From contig CAVYVZ010000010.1 in the NCBI GenBank assembly GCA_963772065.1, forward strand, positions 1,116,001 to 1,180,000: a stretch of 64,000 bases of DNA. Reading direction: 5' to 3'. The DNA is from CAVYVZ01 sp963772065 (lineage in GTDB: Bacteria; Acidobacteriota; Vicinamibacteria; Vicinamibacterales; UBA2999). Made by a program: the position numbers and the translations under genes. Below, piece by piece: positions 17,326 through 24,497 of this stretch. The notes beneath the pieces are model-generated. The model searched no databases. It was given only the letters and a program-made list of their open reading frames with translations, and was not told the DNA's origin. How positions within the stretch are numbered: position 1 is the stretch's first letter; every line of letters begins with the position of its first letter.

Positions 17326-17802
17326 TCAGAACCCGAACGGTCCGGCGGGCAGCGGCACGCCGAGCCAGCGGACGAAGAGAAGCCAGATGACGATCGGCGT
17401 GAGGAGCACCGCAGCCAGGTTGGCGCGAACGTGGCCGGGACGCAGGTATGCGAGCGTCACCCCCATGAAGACGCTGCTGGCAGCGACGAGCCCCACCACC
17501 AGAGCGAGCGCTGCGGCGGCGGCCGTGAAGGCCACGACCACGGCGACGCGGAATGTCGTCGCCCGGTCGGGCAACCAGGGTTTGTCGTCGGACGGCTGCA
17601 CGGCGAGCGTGTTGGCAAACATCCCGACCGATGCACACGCGAGCAGCACACCAAGCCAGAGCGGCACGAAGCCCGGCCCCGGAGCGTTCGCCGTCCAGTA
17701 CGGCAGCGTGCGCGCCTCGAAGATGACGAAGACGCTGAACAGAAAGAGCAGCGCGGCAGACACGCGGTCAGCCTGCGCTGTCGTTTTGGCGAAGGATGGC
17801 AT
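17326..17802 (-). CDS. tctB: Tripartite tricarboxylate transporter, small permease TctB
   Basis: 158 residues with four membrane spans, positioned between tctC and tctA as in the standard operon. The N-terminal FSVFVIFEARTLPYW and APGPGFVPLWLGVLLACASVG are the usual TctB block (Gly-Pro-Gly-Phe-Pro region). Its start shares one base with the tctC stop (TGATG), and tctA follows one base after its own stop, so all three are probably translated together. Confidence 0.92.
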   Translation of the reverse strand: MPSFAKTTAQADRVSAALLFLFSVFVIFEARTLPYWTANAPGPGFVPLWLGVLLACASVGMFANTLAVQPSDDKPWLPDRATTFRVAVVVAFTAAAAALALVVGLVAASSVFMGVTLAYLRPGHVRANLAAVLLTPIVIWLLFVRWLGVPLPAGPFGF

Positions 17803-18782
17803 CAGTTGATGACGTGCAAATCCTTGAGGGTCGAGCGGTACATCTGCTCGATCGAGGCCATGAACGTGAGCGATTCGGCCGGCGTGCGGAAGTGCGGCGT
17901 GAGCTCGAGCTTGGCGATGTAATCGCGCTTCCAGCGATCGGACTTCATCACCTTCTGGAGCACATCACTCCAGTACCAGACGACGTCGGCGGGAACGCCG
18001 CCCGGCATGGCGATGCCGCGGAACATGCGGTACTCCACGTCGATGCCGCGCTCCTTCAGCGTCGGGACATCCGGAAACACCCTCATCCGCTCGGCGGAAC
18101 CTACGGCCAGCACGCGAACGAGGCCTCCTTGCACCTGGCCGAGCGTTTCGCTCGGATTCGGCACCGCTACATCGACGTGTCCGCCCATCACGTTCTGCAT
18201 CGCCTCGGCGCCGCCGCGCGTGTGCACGTAGGTGAACTTCGCCCCCGTGGCCCGCTCGATCATCCCGCCGAAAATATGATCCTCCCCGCCCGCCGCGTTC
18301 GTCGCGAGCGTCACCTTTCCAGGGTGTGCCTTCGCGTGCGCGATGAGGTCGTCGATCGTCCGGAATGCCGACTTCGCGGGGACCACCACCAGCATGTCGT
18401 CGAGGGCGAGGACGGCAACGATGCTGAGATCCCGATAGCTCGGGCCGGAGTACGCGGGCTGCAGCGGCACGGCGAGCGCCGTGTCGATCGTCGTCATCAA
18501 CGTGTGGGCGTCGCCTTTCTTCGCGGCCACGTAGGCCAGCCCGATCGCGCCGGCGCCGCCGGTTCGATTGACGACGTTGATTGGAACGGGGACGAGCCGT
18601 TCCTCCGCGATGACGGTCTGAATCGTCCGCGCGAGCGTATCCGACCCGCCGCCGGCCTGAAACGGCACGACCAGCTCGATCGGCTGGCTCGGATACTTCC
18701 CGCCGGACGTCGTGGGCGAGCAGGCGGCGCACACGAGGGCCGCCAAAAGGGCTATCAACCGTCTCGTTCGGTGCGGGCGCAT
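17802..18782 (-). CDS. tctC: Tripartite tricarboxylate transporter substrate-binding protein TctC (Bug family)
   Basis: 326 residues. The signal peptide ends LVCAAC, which could be a lipobox but has Cys at -3, so lipidation is uncertain. The Bug fold is shown by YPSQPIELVVPFQAGGGSDT, KGDAHTLMTTIDTA, GKVTLATNAAGGEDHIF, PNPSETLGQVQGGLVRVLAV and MPGGVPADVVWYWSDVLQK. It captures a carboxylate in the periplasm for TctAB. It is the first gene of the operon; the upstream WYL-like gene ends 29 bases before it in the same direction. Confidence 0.92.
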   Translation of the reverse strand: MRPHRTRRLIALLAALVCAACSPTTSGGKYPSQPIELVVPFQAGGGSDTLARTIQTVIAEERLVPVPINVVNRTGGAGAIGLAYVAAKKGDAHTLMTTIDTALAVPLQPAYSGPSYRDLSIVAVLALDDMLVVVPAKSAFRTIDDLIAHAKAHPGKVTLATNAAGGEDHIFGGMIERATGAKFTYVHTRGGAEAMQNVMGGHVDVAVPNPSETLGQVQGGLVRVLAVGSAERMRVFPDVPTLKERGIDVEYRMFRGIAMPGGVPADVVWYWSDVLQKVMKSDRWKRDYIAKLELTPHFRTPAESLTFMASIEQMYRSTLKDLHVIN

Positions 18783-18810
18783 CGCCCGCGAATTATAGCG
18801 GGCGATGCCG

Positions 18811-19122
18811 TTACGATGCGCGCGGCGACACGGTGGCGAGGAGCACGTCCCACTTCACGTGACGGCCGGAGGGGGCGGGACGCGTGCCGCGGAATGTCGC
18901 CTGGAGAATCGTCGCGTCGGCCATATCGCTCACGGTCGCCCAGCGCCATCCGATCGGCTGGCCGGATCGGCTGCGCCCGCCGACCTGGTAGAAAAAGAGC
19001 TTCGCGACGCCATCGATGATGCCGTAATCGTGCGGTTCCGCCCGTCGCGGCAGGCCGTGCAGCGTGAACGTGACGAGGCGCCGCTCGCTGATCGCGAAGC
19101 GGAGCAGCCGATCGATTTCCAT
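18811..19122 (-). CDS. WYL-like single-domain protein
   Basis: 103 residues. The start at 19122 (MEIDRLLRFAISERRLVTF) was chosen because homologous small proteins begin at this block; a longer upstream extension in frame is Arg-rich and unlikely. The conserved run HGLPRRAEPHDYGIIDG, then LFFYQVGGRSRSGQPIGWRW, matches stand-alone WYL-like domains that bind ligands or nucleic acid. No DNA-binding domain is attached. It may be read through into the transporter operon. Confidence 0.65.
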   Translation of the reverse strand: MEIDRLLRFAISERRLVTFTLHGLPRRAEPHDYGIIDGVAKLFFYQVGGRSRSGQPIGWRWATVSDMADATILQATFRGTRPAPSGRHVKWDVLLATVSPRAS

Positions 19123-19220
19123 CGATCGCCCACCGTAGCAAACCTCGCGCGGCGCCGCATGCGCACCGTGCTCCATCGAGTCGCACCGTGTTCCATCCGT
19201 GCACGGAGAATGAAGCGGCA

Positions 19221-19925
19221 TCAGACGATCTGCGGTTCGCCGACGTCGCTGCCACTGGCTGTGCTGCCGGACCGCGCGCTCTTCGCCTCGCGACGGATCC
19301 GTCCGGACGCGACGAACGACCGGATCACCGACACGATGACCAGCACCTTGAACGACACGAGAAGCCAACCGGAGAGCGCATCGGAGAACGTGTAGCGCTG
19401 CGTCCACCGGACGGTCTCGGTGAACCGGATGCCGGGGATCGAGTCGAACAGATGCCAGAGGTACATGTCGGCGTACCTCGTCGCGCAACCGTCGGTGAAC
19501 GGGACGCTCGGGGCGATCTTCGCGATCCCCAGCCGCTCGAACCCGCATGACAACCCGCCGAAGACGACCACGGCCAGCCACGCGAGCCCAATCGAGAACA
19601 GGCTCGGCCACTGAACGTGTCCCTTGACGTGCGCGTCTTTGAGAAACTGCTCGTTGGCCATGAGGGCGGCCGCAATCAGCATCGCCACGGCGGTCAACGC
19701 GGCCGCTCCCAATGCAATCCAGAGGCTCTGCCGGGCCATCGCCCAATTGAGAAACTGGCCCACGGCGGCGATGGGGAACATCACCAGGAAGCAGCCGAAT
19801 ACGTACGTCAACAACTCGTCGGCCCGGCTGGCCTGCACGAGAGGACGCGTCCCGCGCAGGAAGGCGCGGAACGCCGCCGTGAGATCGCGCAATATGCCGT
19901 GGACCTGCGACATCTTCGGGTTCAT
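19221..19925 (-). CDS. Integral membrane protein of unknown family
   Basis: About 234 residues when started at MNPKMSQVHG (19925), which has GAGG upstream; a start at 20000 inside a short direct repeat is less likely. Four to five membrane segments are visible (LTYVFGCFLVMFPIAAVG, IALGAAALTAVAMLIAAAL, SLFSIGLAWLAVVVFGG, SGWLLVSFKVLVIVSVI), and a Cys-containing extracellular loop. The C-terminal tail is basic. I do not recognise the family. Confidence 0.55.
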   Translation of the reverse strand: MNPKMSQVHGILRDLTAAFRAFLRGTRPLVQASRADELLTYVFGCFLVMFPIAAVGQFLNWAMARQSLWIALGAAALTAVAMLIAAALMANEQFLKDAHVKGHVQWPSLFSIGLAWLAVVVFGGLSCGFERLGIAKIAPSVPFTDGCATRYADMYLWHLFDSIPGIRFTETVRWTQRYTFSDALSGWLLVSFKVLVIVSVIRSFVASGRIRREAKSARSGSTASGSDVGEPQIV

Positions 19926-20000
19926 GCGCGCGATCCTCGCCAGGCAGGTGTGCGCGCGCAAGAGAAAAAGATCCGAGAGGGTCGCTCGTTCATCGTTCAT

Positions 20001-20075
20001 CGTTCTGAACCGGGAACAGCGAATCCGGGGCGAACGACGAACAAGAACCGGGAACCGGAACCTGGAACCCGCTCT
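20001..20075. repeat. Intergenic GTTC/GAAC-rich short repeats
   Basis: Between two minus-strand genes the sequence is built from repeats of GAACCGGGAAC and CGAACGACGAACAAG, with CGTTCATCGTTC just before. Parts can pair with each other (TCGTTC with GAACGA), so a hairpin is possible. The style resembles the larger inverted repeat at 15471-15627. It may be a terminator or scattered repetitive DNA; no coding sequence is seen in it. Confidence 0.45.
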
Positions 20076-20726
20076 TTAGCGGTTTCCAAAGTTGTACGCG
20101 ACGACGAACGAGAACTCCGCGTCGGCGCCGTCGAGCCCGAGGGGCACGCTGAGCACCGGGACGATGCCGACGTGCTTGTTCAGGATGAACCCCGCCCCGA
20201 CCCGCACGATCACATAGGTCTCGCGCGCCAGCGTCGTCTCCACGGGGCCGACGTCGCCGTTGATCCGGTCGTAGGCGATGTCCACGCCGAACGTGGGCAC
20301 GAGCTGCAAGTCTCCCGATTCGTAGGCGATCATGCCAAGCCGGCCGCCGGCACGCAGGCCGACGCCGCTCACGTCGACTCCGGCGACGTCGGGACCTCCG
20401 GTGAGGATCACCGACGCCACAGGGCACGCCTGGATGCTTTCGCGTTCGTTCACCGTGAAGCTCGAGCCGAAATTCACCGCAAACGAGGTGGCGCTCGAAT
20501 CGGCACCATCCACGTCGGTCCTGGTCAATGACGCGCCGACGAAGAGGTCATCGGTGCCGATCGCGCCGCCGCCGCCGAAACCCTGAGCTCCTTCGCTGAA
20601 CGCGGCACCCAGAGAGACCTGGTACTGCCCGTCGCTGAATGACGGCATTCCGAGGCATGTCTGTGCCGACGCCTCGGCTGCGCAGAGCACTATGAACATT
20701 CCACTCGCCAGCGTACGAAAACGCAT
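20076..20726 (-). CDS. Secreted outer-membrane beta-barrel protein
   Basis: 216 residues; ATG at 20726 preceded by GGGAGG. The signal peptide ends AAEASAQ. The remainder alternates short hydrophobic strands and polar turns (YQVSLGAAFSEGAQGFGGGG, FVGASLTRTDVDG, SFAVNFGSSFTV, RAGGRLGMIAYESGD) and finishes in FSFVVAYNFGNR, typical of 8-stranded OmpA/OmpW-like barrels. Two Cys (QTCLGM, QACPVA) may pair. Function unknown. A 70-base gap with the bshA end lies upstream. Confidence 0.7.
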   Translation of the reverse strand: MRFRTLASGMFIVLCAAEASAQTCLGMPSFSDGQYQVSLGAAFSEGAQGFGGGGAIGTDDLFVGASLTRTDVDGADSSATSFAVNFGSSFTVNERESIQACPVASVILTGGPDVAGVDVSGVGLRAGGRLGMIAYESGDLQLVPTFGVDIAYDRINGDVGPVETTLARETYVIVRVGAGFILNKHVGIVPVLSVPLGLDGADAEFSFVVAYNFGNR

Positions 20727-20795
20727 CAACGAACCTCCCTCTGAACGAGAGTGATTGTGGGAAGCAAGACAGCAGCCAGCGCGTTGACGCGCCGC

Positions 20796-21944
20796 TCAGG
20801 ATGCCGCGCGTGCGAGAACATCGCGGTAGAGCGACACGTACATCGGCACGACCCGCTCCTCGCAGAAGTGCTCGTGAACGCGGCGGCACGCGGCCTCGGC
20901 AATCGCGCGATGCCGATCCGCGTCGGTCAGCACCGCGATCGCGCTGGCGGCCATGCCGTCAAGGTCGTCAGGAGGGTGCAGAAACCCGCTGACGCCGTGC
21001 TCGATCACCTCCGGCAGACCGCCGACGTTCGATGCGACCACCGGCACCTCGCACGCCATCGCCTCGAGCGCGGCAAGCCCGAAGCTCTCCTGCGCGGAAG
21101 GCAGCAGGAACACATCGGCGATCGAGAGCAGCGGCAGCACGTCCTGCTGCGCGCCGGCGGAATGGACGAGCGCCGCAATTCCGAGCTCGTGCGCCGTGCG
21201 GTGCGCCGCGCTCAACTCCGGACCGTCGCCGACGAGCAGCAGCCGTGACGGAACCCGCTGCTGAATGCGGTCGAAGATCCGAACAACCTCAGTTACGCGC
21301 TTCACCGGACGGAAGTTCGACACGTGGATCACGATCCGCGTGCCTTCGTCCCCCGCGTCGAAGCGGCGGCGCAGATCCTCGGTGGGCAGCCGGCGATGCA
21401 CGGCGCAGTCCAGGAAGTTCGGGATGACCGCGAGCTCGCGCTCGATCCCGAGCTCGTTGCGCGTGGCGCGGCGAAGACTCTCGGACACCGCGGTCACGGC
21501 ATCGGACGCCTCGATCGAGAACGAGACGATCTGCGAGTAGGACGGATCGTTCCCGATCAGCGTGATGTCCGTTCCATGCAGGGTCGTCACCACCTTCGGG
21601 ACGCGTGATTCACCGCGCGAGCGCAGAACTTCACGCGCGAGAAACGCGGCGGTGGCGTGAGGCACGGCGTAGTGCGCATGGACGAGGTCGAGATCGAACT
21701 CGCGCGCGACCTGGACCACCTTGTTCGCGAGCGACAGGATGTACTGGGGCTCCCGGAACAACGGATACGTCGGCGTATCGACCTGATGGAAACGCAGCCG
21801 GGGATGGAACTCGCCAAGCCGGAAGGGGGGATCCGTGCTGATCAAATGTACGTCGTGGCCCCTCGAGGCGAGCGACTTGGCGAGCTCGGTGGCCATCACG
21901 CCGCTGCCTCCCACGGATGCGTAACAGACGATGCCGATGTTCAC
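20796..21944 (-). CDS. bshA: N-acetyl-alpha-D-glucosaminyl L-malate synthase BshA
   Basis: 382 residues. The start MNIGIVCYASVGGSGVMATE is diagnostic of BshA, the GT4 glycosyltransferase that joins GlcNAc from UDP-GlcNAc to L-malate in the first step of bacillithiol synthesis. Other blocks: VVTTLHGTDITLIGNDPSY, VSESLRRATRNELGI, VIPNFLDCAVHR, VIHVSNFRPVKRV, FLLPSAQESFGLAALEAMAC. It overlaps the bshB1 stop by ATGA. Intact frame. Confidence 0.95.
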   Translation of the reverse strand: MNIGIVCYASVGGSGVMATELAKSLASRGHDVHLISTDPPFRLGEFHPRLRFHQVDTPTYPLFREPQYILSLANKVVQVAREFDLDLVHAHYAVPHATAAFLAREVLRSRGESRVPKVVTTLHGTDITLIGNDPSYSQIVSFSIEASDAVTAVSESLRRATRNELGIERELAVIPNFLDCAVHRRLPTEDLRRRFDAGDEGTRIVIHVSNFRPVKRVTEVVRIFDRIQQRVPSRLLLVGDGPELSAAHRTAHELGIAALVHSAGAQQDVLPLLSIADVFLLPSAQESFGLAALEAMACEVPVVASNVGGLPEVIEHGVSGFLHPPDDLDGMAASAIAVLTDADRHRAIAEAACRRVHEHFCEERVVPMYVSLYRDVLARAAS

Positions 21945-22663
21945 GGCCCGCCCCGAGCAGGAGCTGCATCCCAGTCTTTCAGCAGATGGGGTCTGACCAC
22001 CGGATCCTTCACGAGCAGGCCCTCGGCGTAGGCGACGCCGGCGAGGGCGCCAAACTGCGCGTCGCGGCTTTCAACGAGCTGCTGAAAGCGCGGGGAGGTG
22101 AGCCGCGTCTGCACGGCGTCTCCCGTCGAGGGCCGGAACTGGCTGACGTAGCAGGCAAGCGCCCTGCGTTTCACGTCGTAGTGAGCAGACACGTCGATGA
22201 CGAAGGACGGGACCGCGGCGTCGTTGATGAAGTAGTAGGACGTCCACTCCGGCTTCCACGGTTCGCCATCGGCGTCGTACCGGCGCAAGCCGCTGTTGAA
22301 CACGGCGTCGGTGAGCGCATGGCTGGCGGCTCCATGATCGGGGTGCCTGTCGGACCAATACGGCAGCGCCACGGCCCGCGGCCTGGCGCGGCGGATCAGC
22401 GCCGCCGCGGACCGCACATGGTCGGGACTCGAGCCGATCGCACGATCCGGCCACCGGAGGTTCACTCGCCAGAGCGCACCGAGCACTGCACGCGCCGCTT
22501 CGGCTTCGGCGAGCCGCTCTTCCACGGTGCCGTTGCTGCCCATCTCACCCGCGGTAAGGTCGCACAGCCCGACACGGAAGCCGAGCGACACGTGCCGGGC
22601 AACGGTGCCACCAAGACCGATTTCGATGTCGTCAGGATGCGGGCCGAAGACGAGCAGGTCCAC
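21941..22663 (-). CDS. bshB1: Bacillithiol deacetylase BshB1
   Basis: About 240 residues from the GTG at 22663 (VDLLVFGPHPDDIEIGLGG). The PHPDD zinc motif, the SDRHPDHGAASHALTDAVF loop with its second His pair and the DLTAGEMGSNGT segment identify the LmbE-like deacetylase that removes acetate from GlcNAc-malate. It is coupled to bshA. No bshC is in the window. The GTG is the last triplet of a repeat unit in array C; a start at 22693 inside the array would add MRLPDLPDLP. No ribosome site is visible for either. Confidence 0.92.
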   Translation of the reverse strand: MDLLVFGPHPDDIEIGLGGTVARHVSLGFRVGLCDLTAGEMGSNGTVEERLAEAEAARAVLGALWRVNLRWPDRAIGSSPDHVRSAAALIRRARPRAVALPYWSDRHPDHGAASHALTDAVFNSGLRRYDADGEPWKPEWTSYYFINDAAVPSFVIDVSAHYDVKRRALACYVSQFRPSTGDAVQTRLTSPRFQQLVESRDAQFGALAGVAYAEGLLVKDPVVRPHLLKDWDAAPARGGP

Positions 22664-22834
22664 AGGGAGGTCGGGGAGATCGGGGAGACGCACTTCACGA
22701 TTCTAATCACAGGGAGATCGGGGAGATCAGGGAGGCTCTATTTTCTTAATCACAGGGAGATCGGGAGATCAGGGAGGGCCTTTACTTTCTGAATCACAGG
22801 GAGATCGGGGAGGTCAGGGAGAGATGAGGCGGCC
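22660..22834 (+). repeat. Array C: four direct repeats of 43-47 bp (left arm of repeat locus 2)
   Basis: The core CACAGGGAGATCGGGGAG starts at about 22660, 22707, 22750 and 22794. Spacers differ in sequence and length (ACTTCACGATTCTAA, TCTATTTTCTTAA and TTTACTTTCTGAA types), but the core is constant. It has the same polarity as array A and faces array D in inverted orientation. The first unit ends on the bshB1 start codon. Confidence 0.93.
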
Positions 22835-22844
22835 TGAGATTTCG

Positions 22845-24311
22845 GCAGTGTCAGGAATTCCGTGTGCGAGGGTCTTCTGATCTTCCTTCCAAGATGACAG
22901 CGGTGCGTGTGGGCGCTGTGGGAAACCGCGTTTTCTGCGGTTTTCCAAGTCCCTGTGGGCGCGTTCTTGGCGTCCATAGGGACGGCAGCGTCCATGCACC
23001 CATTCATTCTACGCGCGTCGTAAATCGATCCCATAGAGGATCGCAAATTGATTCATCGCAGCATTCCAGTGATTAGCCCTGCGGCCCCACTGGGCCGTGA
23101 TATTCCGGAGAGCCAGCCAGAGGAGCTTCGTGGCAGCGTCATCGGTCGGGAAGTGCCCGCGAGTCTTGATGATCTTGCGCAGCCGCGCGTGGACGCTCTC
23201 GAGCGCGTTGGTCGTGTAGATGACGCGTCGCACGTCGGGCGGAAAGGCGAAGAACGGAATCACATGGGTCCACGCCCGTCGCCACGACGCGACCACCGTC
23301 GGAAATCGCAGCCCCCACGGGCCAGTCTCGAACGCATCCAGCGCCGCCGCGGCGGCCTCGGCACTCGCCGCCGTGTAAATCGGCCGCACGGCGACGGCCA
23401 AAGGCTTCCGCTCGCGCCAATTCGCAAAGTCGAGACTATGGCGCAGGAGGTGGACGATGCACGTCTGCAGTGTCGTCGCGGGGAAGACGGCCGCGAGCGC
23501 CTCGCTCATGCCTTTGAGCCCATCGGTCACCGCGATGAGGATGTCCGCACAGCCGCGGGTCTTCAGGTCCGTGAAGACTTTCATCCAGAATTTCGCGCCT
23601 TCGGTCTGCTCGATCCAGATGCCGAGGATGTCGCGGCTGCCATCGGGAAGGACGGCCAGCGCGAGGTAGACCGCTTTGCTCACGGACGGTCGCCTCATCG
23701 CGAATCTTGACGCGCAGCGCATCGAAGAATACGACCGGATACAGCGGCTCGAGCGGCCGGCTTTGCCACGCCGTGACCTCCGCGACGACCGCGTCAGTGA
23801 CCGGTCCTGATCAGATCCGGCGAGACCTCGATGGCATACATCTCCGCGAGGAAGCCTTGGATCTCCCGCACCGTCATCCCGCGGGCGTAGAGCGCCAGGA
23901 TCTTGTCGTCGAAGCCGGTGAACCGGCGCTCGTGCTTCGCGATGAAGCGCGGCTCGAAGGTGCCCTCGCGGTCGCGCGGCACCTCGATCGCGAGCGGGCC
24001 GTCATCGGTCAGGACCGTCTTGCCGCCCGTCCCATTGCGATGATTGGTGGTCTCCTCGGGCTTGGTGCCGCCCGGCGGATAGCCGAGATGATGGGTCAGC
24101 TCGCCGCCCAACGCTCGCTCGATAATGGCCTTCTTGAACCGCCGAACCGCGGCGTCGAGCTCCTCGTGGGAGATCGGACCTTGGCGCACGAACTGGTCGA
24201 GAATCTCGGACGGGACCGGCGCCAAAGGCGCGTCAGGGGTCAGGCTTTTCCGTTTGCGGCGCATAGATACTCCTCATGCTATGCCCCACACACGAAATTT
24301 CTGACACTCTC
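22845..24311. mobile_element. IS256-family insertion sequence, complete, with 9-bp target duplication
   Basis: The ends are imperfect inverted repeats of about 27 bp (left 22845-22871, right 24284-24311; shared core GTGTCAG, then AATT[CT]CGTGTG). GAGATTTCG is present directly outside both ends (22836-22844 and 24312-24320), the size expected for IS256-type insertion. Total length is about 1467 bp with a single transposase gene on the minus strand. Removing the IS and one duplication joins arrays C and D into one palindrome. Confidence 0.9.
23009..24264 (-). CDS. IS256-family (mutator-type) transposase, two frameshifts
   Basis: About 417 residues. The N-terminus (MRRKRKSLTPDAPLAPVPSE, LGYPPGGTKPEETTNHRNG) and DREGTFEPRFIAKHERRFTG lead to the catalytic DDE domain: FFDALRVKIRDEA, ILIAVTDGLKGMSEAL and YTTNALESVHARLRKI. 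Frame breaks near 23806 and 23690 interrupt it; each needs only one base to repair. In contrast to the copy at locus 1 it keeps both ends and has Tyr (TAT) at the position that is TAG there. It could be active if the breaks are sequencing errors. Confidence 0.88.
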
Positions 24312-24324
24312 GAGATTTCGAAGA

Positions 24325-24483
24325 GACGCTCCCTGACCTCCCTGATCTCCCTGTGATTGAAAAGAGATTCTCTCGATCTCCCTGATCTCCCTGTGATTGA
24401 AAGTCGTTCTCCCCGTTCTCCCCCATCTCCCTGTGATTGAAAAGAGATTCTCCCGATCTCCCTGATCTCCCTGTGATTGAGGA
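24325..24483 (-). repeat. Array D: four direct repeats of exactly 40 bp (right arm of repeat locus 2)
   Basis: Units GATCTCCCTGTGATTGAAA start at 24344, 24384, 24424 and 24464; the third has CATCTCCC. The spacer is AAGAGATTCTC or close to it. A partial unit at 24328-24343 adjoins the IS target duplication. On the minus strand the core equals that of array C. The last unit ends about 15 bases from the permease stop codon. Confidence 0.93.
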
Positions 24484-24497
24484 CTTTTCTCGAACTC

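Noticed and set aside
17796..19019. 407-residue plus-strand ORF opposite tctC
   Set aside because: His/Arg-rich shadow of a conserved binding-protein gene.
11513..24483. Composite transposon bounded by the two IS256 copies
   Set aside because: The IS copies are diverged, locus 1 is truncated, locus 2 has its own target duplication, and the genes between (sigma factor, tct, bsh) are ordinary chromosomal ones.
22660..24483. REP/BIME element with RAYT transposase
   Set aside because: The transposase is IS256-type DDE, not a Y1 HUH enzyme, and the units are not individual hairpins.
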